Positions 23,949 through 32,550 of a stretch of DNA of 38,172 bases are shown here, one piece after another. The notes below the pieces were generated by a model, which saw only the letters and a program-made list of their open reading frames with translations, was not told the origin of the DNA and did no database searches. Every line of letters begins with the position of its first letter. Positions within the stretch are counted from its first letter, which is position 1. A program made the position numbers and the translations under genes. The DNA is from an uncultured Pirellulaceae bacterium (GTDB lineage Bacteria > Planctomycetota > Planctomycetia > Pirellulales > Pirellulaceae): positions 1 to 38,172 of the forward strand of contig CALJOA010000062.1 of assembly GCA_937981585.1 (NCBI GenBank), in the 5' to 3' direction.

Positions 23949-25043
23949 ATGACCGACCGAAAGAAGTCGCGCCGGGATTTTTTGAGTGCGGCTACTGCTA
24001 CAGCCGCTGCGATGATTGCGACCCCCGCGCCTGGAGCGGTTCCATCCCATCGGCGTGTTTCGCTCGGCGACGAAGTCATCGTTGGGACAGGCGAGAGTAA
24101 ATACCGGTCCAACGATCGCTTGCTTCAACTGCCCGACAAATACCACTGGCAATGGACCCACAACATCGCTGTTGATTCGGGTGGAAACATGTACGTGATC
24201 CATGAAGGAAAAAAAGACCTCAAGGACCATCCGTCAATTTTTGTTTTTGATTCAGATGGGAAATTTGTTCGCGCATTCGGCAGCCAGTTTCAGGGGGGCG
24301 GTCACGGAATCGAAGTGCGCAAGGAAGGCAAGCAGGAGTTCCTTTACATCGCGGCTTATCAACAAGCCAAATGTTTCGCAAAGATGACACTTAAAGGAGA
24401 GACCGTTTGGTACAAGAAAGCCCCAATAGAGTCGGGTGTCTACGCTGACGGCGAGGATACATCGACGTCGAAGTCGTGGCATCGGAAGGGCTTCTTGCCG
24501 ACCAACTTTGCGTTTCTCGATGACGGAGGATTCTTGCTGGCCGATGGGTACGGCTCGTTCTTCATCCACGAATTTGATAAAGACGCTAATTGGAAACGAT
24601 GTTTCGGTGGCCCGGGAGAAGGCAAAGGGACTTTTAAGACGTCGCATGGGTTGCAAGTCGACCGACGTGAAGGTCGCGAGCCGTCGGTGGTCGTTACTGA
24701 CCGGGCACGAAATACGCTACAGCGGTTGACGCTTGACGGCGACCACATCGAAACGCTTGAAGGGTTTGGCAAGCCAGCCAACATCGACGTTTGGAAGGAT
24801 TTAATGTTGGTGGCCGAGCTGAATTCCCGATTGACGATACTCGACAGCAAGAATGAAATCGTGTTGCGACTCGATGAGGGCGTTAAGCGCAATCAAACCG
24901 TCAAGAAGCTCAATGCTCAACCTGACAAATGGGTTAACGGCGAGTTCATCGCCCCGCATGATGCGTGTTTTGATGAGCTCGGCAATATCTATGTGGCGGA
25001 GCGAGTCCCGGCGGGTCGAGTGGTGAAGCTAACTCGCGTGTAG
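23949..25043 (+). CDS. Tat-exported NHL-type beta-propeller protein
   Basis: The 364-residue protein begins with a twin-arginine signal (KKSRRDFLSAATATAAA at 6-22), so it is exported folded. The mature part has repeated propeller blades with NHL-type turns: HNIAVDSGGNMYVIHEG, FVFDSDGKFVRAFGSQ, GSFFIHEFDKDANWKRCFGG, NIDVWKDLMLVAELNSRLTI, HDACFDELGNIYVAER. Such propellers bind ligands or cap sugar-active enzymes; no catalytic residues can be named. The start ATG at 23949 has GGAG eight bases upstream and gives a proper Tat signal. An upstream in-frame start at 23886 would bury it. It ends before a strong terminator. Confidence 0.88.
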   Translation: MTDRKKSRRDFLSAATATAAAMIATPAPGAVPSHRRVSLGDEVIVGTGESKYRSNDRLLQLPDKYHWQWTHNIAVDSGGNMYVIHEGKKDLKDHPSIFVFDSDGKFVRAFGSQFQGGGHGIEVRKEGKQEFLYIAAYQQAKCFAKMTLKGETVWYKKAPIESGVYADGEDTSTSKSWHRKGFLPTNFAFLDDGGFLLADGYGSFFIHEFDKDANWKRCFGGPGEGKGTFKTSHGLQVDRREGREPSVVVTDRARNTLQRLTLDGDHIETLEGFGKPANIDVWKDLMLVAELNSRLTILDSKNEIVLRLDEGVKRNQTVKKLNAQPDKWVNGEFIAPHDACFDELGNIYVAERVPAGRVVKLTRV

Positions 25044-25063
25044 CAAATTCGGATCTGGATAAG

Positions 25064-25103
25064 AAAAAGGGGGCTTGGTCCACCGGAACCAACACCCTTT
25101 TTT
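25064..25103. terminator. Bidirectional terminator between convergent genes
   Basis: AAAAAGGG at 25064-25071 pairs with CCCTTTTTT at 25095-25103, and TTGGT/ACCAA pair inside, giving an interrupted stem. A-rich and T-rich flanks let it serve the plus-strand propeller gene and the minus-strand BBP7-like gene. Confidence 0.75.
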
Positions 25104-25182
25104 GGTCAAGAGTTGGGCAACCAGATCGGCCTTTTGGGATGATTGTTTTGTGACTGGTTGGCCCTGGATAGTTGCTGATAGT

Positions 25183-27039
25183 TTAACGGAAGACTTCCAA
25201 GCCGAATGAAAGACCGTGGAACAGCATGTCATCGGAGTCGTTGGTTTGAGACGCTGCCGTGGGAGAAAGTAAAGGATTGAAGTTATCAGCAACCGAGGCC
25301 ACCTCTCCCAGCCAAAGCACGTTGTAGCCGACACGCAGCCTAGCGGTCTGCGAAAGCTGGTAGTGTGCAAGAATGCTGGCTTCAAGCGAAGTTGAAAAAC
25401 CTACATTTGTGTCTTCACCATTGATAAAGTTGGAGCCGTCGTTAGTTAGACGCGTGTCGATTTTATTGAAGTTAATGTAAGCACCTGCCTTGGTCATCAG
25501 TGAGTAAGACAAGCGATAGCCCACGTCGTAAAAAATCTCGCCACCGATGTGAGGGCCAATCAAATTGTTGACTGTCGACATTTCGAAGTTGCCGATTTCG
25601 CCCAGCGTATTGACGCTGTTGATTTGGTACAGGTCGTCAACATAGATGTAACGAAGTCCAGCGAATGATTTGATGACGTCCCAGCCGTAGGTCACTGCGT
25701 TGTACTCAAGCGTGTGAAGCTCAGTCTCTTTCAATTCAGACTGTTCAACCGCATTTCGGAAGGCAGACGTTTCGGCACCTGTGAATCCGTCGAAGCCGCC
25801 AAAGCGGGCGCTGATTCGACCACCGGAATCGGTTCGGGTAACTGACTCTTCGATGGGGAGCAGGCCCATGTAGGTCAATTCTCTTCCACGCAAGGAATCG
25901 TTCTTGGCTCCATAGGTTACGCGGAGACCGCCATTCCAATCAAAGTTGTTGAGGCTGCCGAAGTTGGAGTTTGAAATCGTTCCGTCTCTACGGGTGAAAT
26001 AAAGTCCTTCTGCAAAAAGGTAGCGTCGGGATGCTGACACCAACCCGGATGTCCCGGCCCGTGAGGCGACGCTACTCGCGTTGTAGCAACCGTTGTTCCC
26101 ACAGGAATTACAATTCGAAGTCACAGCACCACCGACGGCTGTTGCAACTCCACAGTCGGAGCAGCCACCGCCAGCACAGGCGCCACAATCTGGTATTGCC
26201 GGGGCAATCATGGATGTGACAGGTGAGCCGCAGCCATCGGTGCAACCGCCCCCACATGAGTTGCAGACCGGACTTGAGATTACTGGGCCTTCGGTTGGTG
26301 GCACTGATAGATACTGAGGACTGTAACCGGATTGCGGTTGGCCGAAGTTGGGATCGTAAGACGGATCAACTGCTTGCGGCGGAGTTGTGACTGGAGGCAT
26401 CGAGGGAGAAACGAGTTTGCTGCTTGCGCTGATGATCGGTGGAGCGCTTGCAGAGCGGCTGCTCAAAACCGAACCAGCAGATTCACCTGGATAAAGCTGA
26501 ACACCGGCTGATGAAGTCGCATTGGAAACGTATCCACCGGGACCCCACTGAGCGGCCTTAGTGACCTTTGATTTGTCGCTTGCGTCACTTACGGCGTTGG
26601 AAGCTTGAATGATTGTTGGCGGAGCCATGTTAGGATCGATGCTGGCAACTTCTGCAACGACTGGTTCTTCAGCGGCAATCGGGGCCAGCATGGAACTCTT
26701 CTGTGGTCGGTACTTTGGGGCAGGTAGCTTTTGGGCTAGATTGACTTCCTCTCGAAGTGTGCGATTTGGGGTTACAATTGGCGGAACCGAATTCGTGGCT
26801 TCCGAAGACGAGACAATCGGCGGCAGGTTTTGTGGGCGATAGTACGCCGAGCTGTCCGTTGCGGGGACAACCGCGCCAAAGGCTCCAGCGTGAGAACGTT
26901 CAACGGGAAGAACAACTCCTGTACCGACCGGCATTTCCTCACTGGCAGTTCGCTGCACACCGTAGCATGTACTGCCAAAGGCTGTTCCTGAAACAATCGC
27001 CAGCAAGGCAACGAGATTTGTCTTGAAATTGATATTCAT
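25183..27039 (-). CDS. BBP7-family outer-membrane beta-barrel protein with Cys-rich linker
   Basis: BBP7 (beta-barrel porin 7) proteins are planctomycete outer-membrane proteins of unknown transport role. The 618-residue protein from the ATG at 27039-27037 has a signal peptide (1-26, GTAFGSTCYG). A long Pro/Ser/Ala-rich region runs to about 250. A Cys/Gly-rich linker follows at about 256-318 (CNSCGGGCTDGCGS, CGACAGGGCSDCG, CNSCGNNGCYN). The C-terminal barrel (about 335-618) starts RYLFAEGLYFTRRDG and contains DWNGGLRVTYG and NLIGPHIGGEIFYDVGYR. It ends LRVGYNVLWLGEV...SFGLEVFR, with the terminal aromatic typical of outer-membrane barrels. An in-frame upstream start at 27081 would add 14 residues ahead of the signal peptide and is unlikely. 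Confidence 0.87.
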   Translation of the reverse strand: MNINFKTNLVALLAIVSGTAFGSTCYGVQRTASEEMPVGTGVVLPVERSHAGAFGAVVPATDSSAYYRPQNLPPIVSSSEATNSVPPIVTPNRTLREEVNLAQKLPAPKYRPQKSSMLAPIAAEEPVVAEVASIDPNMAPPTIIQASNAVSDASDKSKVTKAAQWGPGGYVSNATSSAGVQLYPGESAGSVLSSRSASAPPIISASSKLVSPSMPPVTTPPQAVDPSYDPNFGQPQSGYSPQYLSVPPTEGPVISSPVCNSCGGGCTDGCGSPVTSMIAPAIPDCGACAGGGCSDCGVATAVGGAVTSNCNSCGNNGCYNASSVASRAGTSGLVSASRRYLFAEGLYFTRRDGTISNSNFGSLNNFDWNGGLRVTYGAKNDSLRGRELTYMGLLPIEESVTRTDSGGRISARFGGFDGFTGAETSAFRNAVEQSELKETELHTLEYNAVTYGWDVIKSFAGLRYIYVDDLYQINSVNTLGEIGNFEMSTVNNLIGPHIGGEIFYDVGYRLSYSLMTKAGAYINFNKIDTRLTNDGSNFINGEDTNVGFSTSLEASILAHYQLSQTARLRVGYNVLWLGEVASVADNFNPLLSPTAASQTNDSDDMLFHGLSFGLEVFR

Positions 27040-27574
27040 GTGTCTCTTGACGCATATGGAGAATGGGTCTGACGAGAACATTCCCGTCCAATCATGTTTT
27101 CGGCTTAAGGGCTTGGGGACTTTTGTCGATTCTGATGATTTTTATATATCTACTGAGTGTGCCGTGTGATCTGGTTCTGTCAGTCGTCTTGATTCTGTCG
27201 GTTGTCTCCATAAGGCGTTAAAATAGGGTGATTGCGATCTTTGTGTTCATTTAGTTCCCCAGTGTACAGATTGGTGCAGGTTGATCTCGTTGAGTAGCCC
27301 AGTAGGCTTACCTCTTGAGCGAATCGAAACGCATTTCCCCCGAATTTTGATTGTGGAGGCAAGTACCCTGTTTGATTAGAATTAGATGATTATCATCAAA
27401 CAGATTCTGTTACCGCTTTGCGATCAGGATTCCCACCTTGCGCAGACGATGGTTCTAGACGAGACATTAGTTGCGGTAGCAGTTTCGGAGTAGCACCTAT
27501 TTGGTTGCCTTTCCGGTTGGCTCTGTTTCCCTTTGAAGTTGTTTATTTTTGATTTGGATCCGAGAGAGTTGATC
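27040..27574. other. Divergent intergenic region between BBP7-like and TPR genes
   Basis: This is a 535-base spacer without a supported gene. Its most distinctive element is the nested inverted repeat at 27368-27403. The short open frames across it look non-coding. Confidence 0.5.
27368..27403. promoter_or_regulatory. Nested palindrome, candidate operator or leader hairpin
   Basis: CTGTTTGAT (27368-27376) and ATCAAACAG (27395-27403) are perfect inverted arms enclosing GATGATTATCATC (27385-27397), itself a palindrome. The inner ATGATTATCAT matches the centre of the Fur box at 10 of 11 positions, but the outer Fur-box bases do not match. It is 172 bases upstream of the first TPR gene. Confidence 0.45.
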
Positions 27575-29221
27575 ATGAGTATGTTTGGGAATAGGGGACG
27601 TGGTGGACGCGCACAAGCGTTTATGTTTGGTCTCCCGGCTGTTGTGGTGTCCATTGTCGGGGTGGTGCTTCTTGGGATGGCCGAGTTTGGCGCGACAAAA
27701 GACCTTGAAGAGCACTACCTATTCCAGGCCGAGAAGAGCACTAAAGAAAAGCAGCGATTGGTGGGCGAGCTTCGTCGTGATCTGCGAATGCTTAAAGTAT
27801 CCCAAGGTTCCAATATTGCTCGGGGGGAGGACTTGATTCCCAAGGACGATCCTCGCCGGATTGATCTGGAATCCAATCGGAAGAAAGAAACGGTGTATCT
27901 AGAAAAGTTGATCAGTCTCAACACTGAAGAGCCGGAGTATAAATTCAAGCTCGCGATGGCTTGTCTTGAAAAAGAGGAAACACGAGGGCGAGGTTTGGCG
28001 ATGATGCGAACGATTTCGCCTGCTGACGAGCCGGGCCATATCGAGGGGCATATTTTCCTGTCGAATTACTATCTCAATTCGCGGACTTCCAATCAGAGCG
28101 AGGCACTCAGAAACGTGGGTTTGGCTTTAGATCACGTCGAATTGTGCTTGCGAAGGGACAAGACCAACGTTCGAGCGCTGCAGATCAAAGCCAAGTTGCT
28201 TTATCTTAAGCGGCAATACGCAGACGCTTACGTAGTGTTTGAAGAACTGTTTGAGAAGGACCCGAGTTATTTCCAAGCTCTGGTCGATCTCAACAATAAA
28301 CTCGACAGGCAGGATCGCAATATAAAGATTGTCAGTAGAGCGATTGACTTATTCGACAAGACTCTCAGGGACCAAGAGGAGCTTACTGACGCTAAACGGG
28401 TTCGGGTTTTTCAGGAGTTGACCAAATGTTACGTTGCCAAGAAAGACTTCGAAACGATTGAAAAGCGGCTTCTTGCTGAGATCGAGCTTCAGTCTTCCAG
28501 CGTAGACGACGCGGGTAAACGTGTTTGGGCCGAACACCTTCTGTCGAGCGTCTACAGTAGTTGGTTGCAGATGTTCCCCTCGGATGCCAGCAACTTTAAC
28601 AACATTTTGATGTTATTGAGGAAGGCTCATATTTACAATCCGAAGAACGACTACGTTTTGCGTAGACTGGCTCGTCTGGGAGATCATCCAAACCAGGAGG
28701 TCGCCGCGGCAGCTCGCGCGATTTACGACCCTTCCCTACAAACAGACGCCCCGGCGTTGGTCTTGAATGAGCTTGGAACCCAAGCGCTCGGTCGGTCGGA
28801 GTACCAAGAGGCGCTTAGGTATTTTGAACTCGCAAGAAAAAAGATGCCGCGAGCGCCGGAGGTTCTCAACAACCTATCGTATACCTACCTCGTTGGTGAT
28901 ACTCCCAATCCCAAACGGGCTCTGAAGCTGGTGGATGAGGCGCTTAAGTACCTGCCCAAAACTCCTGACAATGAAAGGTACCGAACGCACTTTCACGATA
29001 CTCGCGGTAAAGCCCTAATGCAGTTGGGGCAGGTTTCCGAAGCAGCTGCCGAATTTGAATTCGCGTTGCGTAGTCGTCCCAACAATGAGGGCATTCTTGA
29101 GTCCTTGATCAAATGTTACCGTGCCAACGAGATGGACCCAGCACCCTACGAGCGGCATCTCACCACTGTCCGAGAAAAGAAAAATAGTGTTCAAAACGCT
29201 AATAGTTCTGACGATGAATAG
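27575..29221 (+). CDS. Membrane-anchored TPR protein (first of a paralogous pair)
   Basis: The 548-residue protein has a short Arg/Gly-rich cytoplasmic tail (GNRGRGGRAQ) and one transmembrane helix (about 17-38). A charged helical linker follows. A series of TPR-like helix pairs makes up most of the rest, clearest at YKFKLAMACLEKEETRGRGL, ADAYVVFEELFEKDPSYFQA, QEALRYFELARKKMPRAPEV and SEAAAEFEFALRSRPNNEGI. TPRs are protein-interaction scaffolds; the partner is unknown. I chose the ATG at 27575 over an upstream TTG (27533). It shares block HI(F/W)LS(N/Q)YY and overall layout with the next gene, 78 bases downstream, so the two are probably an operon that arose by duplication. Confidence 0.82.
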   Translation: MSMFGNRGRGGRAQAFMFGLPAVVVSIVGVVLLGMAEFGATKDLEEHYLFQAEKSTKEKQRLVGELRRDLRMLKVSQGSNIARGEDLIPKDDPRRIDLESNRKKETVYLEKLISLNTEEPEYKFKLAMACLEKEETRGRGLAMMRTISPADEPGHIEGHIFLSNYYLNSRTSNQSEALRNVGLALDHVELCLRRDKTNVRALQIKAKLLYLKRQYADAYVVFEELFEKDPSYFQALVDLNNKLDRQDRNIKIVSRAIDLFDKTLRDQEELTDAKRVRVFQELTKCYVAKKDFETIEKRLLAEIELQSSSVDDAGKRVWAEHLLSSVYSSWLQMFPSDASNFNNILMLLRKAHIYNPKNDYVLRRLARLGDHPNQEVAAAARAIYDPSLQTDAPALVLNELGTQALGRSEYQEALRYFELARKKMPRAPEVLNNLSYTYLVGDTPNPKRALKLVDEALKYLPKTPDNERYRTHFHDTRGKALMQLGQVSEAAAEFEFALRSRPNNEGILESLIKCYRANEMDPAPYERHLTTVREKKNSVQNANSSDDE

Positions 29222-29299
29222 CCAATAACCGAGGTGCGATTGGCTGTCGAACTTAAGTTCAGTTTGTTTGTCCCCGGTTTTTGAAAAGTACGATTCGAG

Positions 29300-31114
29300 A
29301 TGAATTCCAAACGAAAACAAGACGACGCGGATCAGTTTTCACTGGCTGGATTGTTGATGGCCCCTTTTCGTGCGGTCGGTGAAGTTTTTGACGAGTACAG
29401 CGACGGTGGCGGTCGGAGATCATCCGGATTCGAAGAGAAAGGTACTGCCGAACGGTTGATGGGCTTCATTACTCTACCGGGGCGTTTGCTGGTTGGGTTT
29501 ATCATGTTTCTGATCTCGAGTTGGTCTACCTCTCGAAACGGATTTGCATTTCTAAAGTCTGTACCCGTACTTGGTGTGATTTGCTCGTTTGCGGGTCTCC
29601 TGTTGCTTGCTGACTTTTTGAACATGACTTCTGAAGGCGCTCGACTGGCCCACAATCGAGGCCATCTGGCGTTTCACTCCCAACAGTCACCTGAACATTG
29701 TGAGATGTTTGCCCGAAACTTGATCAAGTTGAAACCAGAGCCAGATTATTTGTATGAACTTGGCTTAGCCTACGACCGAAATGGACAGGCAACTGAGGCC
29801 TACGATGTGATGAGGTCACTGGCTCCCGATAATATGCTTGAGGTAGTTTCTCAGAGAGGGCAGCAAGGAACACTAGAGATCACTCCTGGACACTCCAATG
29901 CACATATTTGGCTCTCACAATACTATGCCAAGACGAGGACTTTGGACATTTCAGATGTGGACCGCGACAAGCTGGTTGAGCAGCACTTGCAACAAGCCGT
30001 GATTGCCGATCCGGAGAACAGTTTGGCTCAGTTCAACTTGGCGATGTTGCATTTGGCCGAAGCCGAGAAGCAGGAGAAGGGTTCGCCGGATTATGAAAGA
30101 CTTGCCAGAAAAACGATGGAAGAATTGGAGAGCGTTTACCAAGCTCCTGGCCCCTTGTCTCGACTAAAGCTGATGGCCATGCCTAAGATGGTCGAGCTCA
30201 AGATCGAGCTTGAAGACAATGACCTCAAATTGCAGGATATGCTTCGAAGCGAGATTAATAAATTGGAGCCCAAGGCGATCGAGTATCCCGATGAAGTCTC
30301 ACTTCTTTTAACGATGGTCCGCTGTGCAATTTTGATGGAAGACTATCCCCGCGCATTGAAGATGGTACGGAACGGATTTCAGTTGGCTCAGAAACCGTCA
30401 TCCAAACAGAGGATCATGGCGATGGCTTCGATGGTTTATCTTGAGCATGCGAGCCAATATGCCGATCTGACAAATCCGATTATGTTTCGGGGGCGTATTC
30501 ATACGCTGGCAGAGGCAGTTGTTGCCAATCCGACCGAAAGAGCGATTTACATCAAGCTGTTGGATTTCGTGGGGACAGTTCCGACTGAACCGGGAGTTAT
30601 CAACCAAGAGTGGCTTAGTGATTCTGTCAATGGAGCCAAGAATCCTGGAATCATCCATTGCTTGATCGGCTTCAAAGAGATGGCAGCCGAGAACTTCGTA
30701 GCCGCGGAAAAGCACTGGCGTATCGCTGAGCGACAATACCCTAACGCACGTGTGATTATCAACAATCTAATGGATGTTGCCGCCTCAGAGCGCCCCAATG
30801 AGTTTAAAGACCTTCATAAAATGATTAGCCTTGCGATCGAGATGTTCCCTGATCAGCCAGTTTTCTATCGAACACGAGGTGTCTTTTTGGCTACTTCAGG
30901 TCGACATGAAGAGGCTGTCAAGGATTTGGAGTACGCAGCTGAAAAGCTCCCCGGAATTATCGATGTCCACAAGCACCTGATTCTTTGTTACGAGAAAACG
31001 GGTGAATCCGAGAAAGAGCTTGAGCAAAAAGAAATTCTCGAGGTGAAGCTCAATGCACTTGGGGAGGCTCAGCGGAAACGTCTCGAAACCGTAATCGGTG
31101 GCATAACCCACTGA
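29300..31114 (+). CDS. Membrane-anchored TPR protein (second of a paralogous pair)
   Basis: The 604-residue protein has a cytoplasmic N-terminal region (1-52) and two hydrophobic segments (about 53-75 and 86-107). A helical TPR-like domain follows, with recognisable pairs at PDYLYELGLAYDRNGQATEA, NSLAQFNLAMLHLAEAEKQ, EHWRIAERQYPNARVIIN-like sequence near 475, and HEEAVKDLEYAAEKLPGIID near the end. The block HSNAHIWLSQYYAKTRT aligns with HIEGHIFLSNYYLNSRT of the upstream gene, supporting paralogy. There are no enzymatic motifs. The start ATG at 29300 is the first in frame. The role is unassigned; a scaffold or quality-control role at the membrane is only a guess. Confidence 0.82.
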   Translation: MNSKRKQDDADQFSLAGLLMAPFRAVGEVFDEYSDGGGRRSSGFEEKGTAERLMGFITLPGRLLVGFIMFLISSWSTSRNGFAFLKSVPVLGVICSFAGLLLLADFLNMTSEGARLAHNRGHLAFHSQQSPEHCEMFARNLIKLKPEPDYLYELGLAYDRNGQATEAYDVMRSLAPDNMLEVVSQRGQQGTLEITPGHSNAHIWLSQYYAKTRTLDISDVDRDKLVEQHLQQAVIADPENSLAQFNLAMLHLAEAEKQEKGSPDYERLARKTMEELESVYQAPGPLSRLKLMAMPKMVELKIELEDNDLKLQDMLRSEINKLEPKAIEYPDEVSLLLTMVRCAILMEDYPRALKMVRNGFQLAQKPSSKQRIMAMASMVYLEHASQYADLTNPIMFRGRIHTLAEAVVANPTERAIYIKLLDFVGTVPTEPGVINQEWLSDSVNGAKNPGIIHCLIGFKEMAAENFVAAEKHWRIAERQYPNARVIINNLMDVAASERPNEFKDLHKMISLAIEMFPDQPVFYRTRGVFLATSGRHEEAVKDLEYAAEKLPGIIDVHKHLILCYEKTGESEKELEQKEILEVKLNALGEAQRKRLETVIGGITH

Positions 31115-31345
31115 TTTCGATTCCTGACTCGCGTCTGGTCTGACATGACCGTTTTGGCCCCGGTTGCTTGTGAAAATCCTAGCCGACGTGAATTGTCCCC
31201 TCTGGGTTCTGTCTCAGACATGGGTGGATCTCAATTGCCACGTTGATTGCAAGGATTGATCGGTTTGCATCGACCATCGCGACTCCATCTAAAAAACGTG
31301 CCAGGTTCATTCGAAACCTTGGCTAAATCTGGCCGATTAACCATA

Positions 31346-32548
31346 ATGACGCTCTGGCCAGTTCTACTTCATGGAGTCGAAACCCTGTTTTCCCAACTAA
31401 CAAAATTTCAGCTTTGCCTAGCATTCATCTTTTTGATGTTGCTGCGAATCGTTGTCGGTTACCACTTCTATAAAGAAGGGACAGCCAAGCTCAAATCCGG
31501 CACCTTTACATCAAAGTATTTTCTGTCCGCAGCCAAAGGTCCGTTTGCTCCTTACTTCAGAGGCATGCTCGAAGATCCCGATGGAACCGAAAGACTGTGC
31601 ATCAACGAAACCAAAGACGAAAAAGACGGCTCCGTCTCGTACTCGATTGACACCGAACTGACGTTTGGGATTTGGAATGACTTCGTCGATAAAGCCTTCG
31701 ACTACTACGGCATCGGAAGCGAAGAACTGATAGCCGATATCGACAAACGCGGTAAGACTCTGTTCCAGGAATTTCAAAAAGCTAAAGCCGACGGAGATGA
31801 TAAGCTCGTCAAGGAGCTGCGAGAGCAACTTGATTCCGCCTCCGCCAGTCTGGAATATCTTGACGAGCAACCAGCCAAGGCCGAAGCGATCCTGAAAGAC
31901 CATCAGGATCAGTTGTTGGACTTTCTTTCGTACAACGAAGTCGAATTGATTTCGCACTTCAGCACCGCAGATCGACTGCAAGGATTCCAGCGTGATGGTG
32001 AGAATCGCGAGGAGGTCGCCACTTATGTGGATTCGCTAAGAGGACAAGTCGACACGATCCGCAGCGACCGATCCAAAAAACTTGCGGGTTGGTCCAGCGA
32101 AGTGACTGGCATTTGGGACTCATTCGAGACCCAGATCAATGATTTGGCGCTTGAAGAGCAGCGACTTGGGCAAGACGGTAAAAAACGTTCAAAATTTCTG
32201 ATTCACCGGCCATTCGACGATGTCAACGCAAAATCCAAGTGGATTGACAGGGTTATCCCATGGTTTGACACAATTGTTGGCGTATTGTTGATTATTGGTC
32301 TCTTTACACGGTTTGCTTCTATGGCAGCGGCATTGTTTCTGGTGTCAGTGATTTTGACCCAGCCGCCGTGGATCCCAGGAACTGAACCGACTTACTTTTA
32401 CTTTATTGAACTGTTCGCACTGCTCGTGATTTTCGCGACCTGTGCTGGACGAATGGGCGGCTTGGATTTCTTTTTCAGCAACCCAGGGGTTAATTCCCAA
32501 ACCGATCTTCAACGCAACGATCTACAAAGAACCCAAACAGAGGCTTAG
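31346..32548 (+). CDS. DoxX-like membrane protein with large internal insertion
   Basis: DoxX-type proteins are small four-helix membrane proteins, often linked to redox or stress functions. From the ATG at 31346 this protein is 400 residues. The first DoxX helix (about 21-41, LRIVVGYHFYKEGTAKL) is separated from the remaining helices (about 306-375: FDTIVGVLLIIGLFTRFASM, AAALFLVSVILTQPPW, YFYFIELFALLVIFATCAGR) by about 260 mostly helical charged residues, probably outside the membrane. The long acidic insertion contains coiled-coil-like stretches (LVKELREQLDSASASLEYLD). An in-frame start at 31247 precedes but looks non-coding. It is followed after 2 bases by the Gfo/Idh/MocA gene, so the two are translationally coupled. 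Confidence 0.83.
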   Translation: MTLWPVLLHGVETLFSQLTKFQLCLAFIFLMLLRIVVGYHFYKEGTAKLKSGTFTSKYFLSAAKGPFAPYFRGMLEDPDGTERLCINETKDEKDGSVSYSIDTELTFGIWNDFVDKAFDYYGIGSEELIADIDKRGKTLFQEFQKAKADGDDKLVKELREQLDSASASLEYLDEQPAKAEAILKDHQDQLLDFLSYNEVELISHFSTADRLQGFQRDGENREEVATYVDSLRGQVDTIRSDRSKKLAGWSSEVTGIWDSFETQINDLALEEQRLGQDGKKRSKFLIHRPFDDVNAKSKWIDRVIPWFDTIVGVLLIIGLFTRFASMAAALFLVSVILTQPPWIPGTEPTYFYFIELFALLVIFATCAGRMGGLDFFFSNPGVNSQTDLQRNDLQRTQTEA

Positions 32549-32550
32549 AG

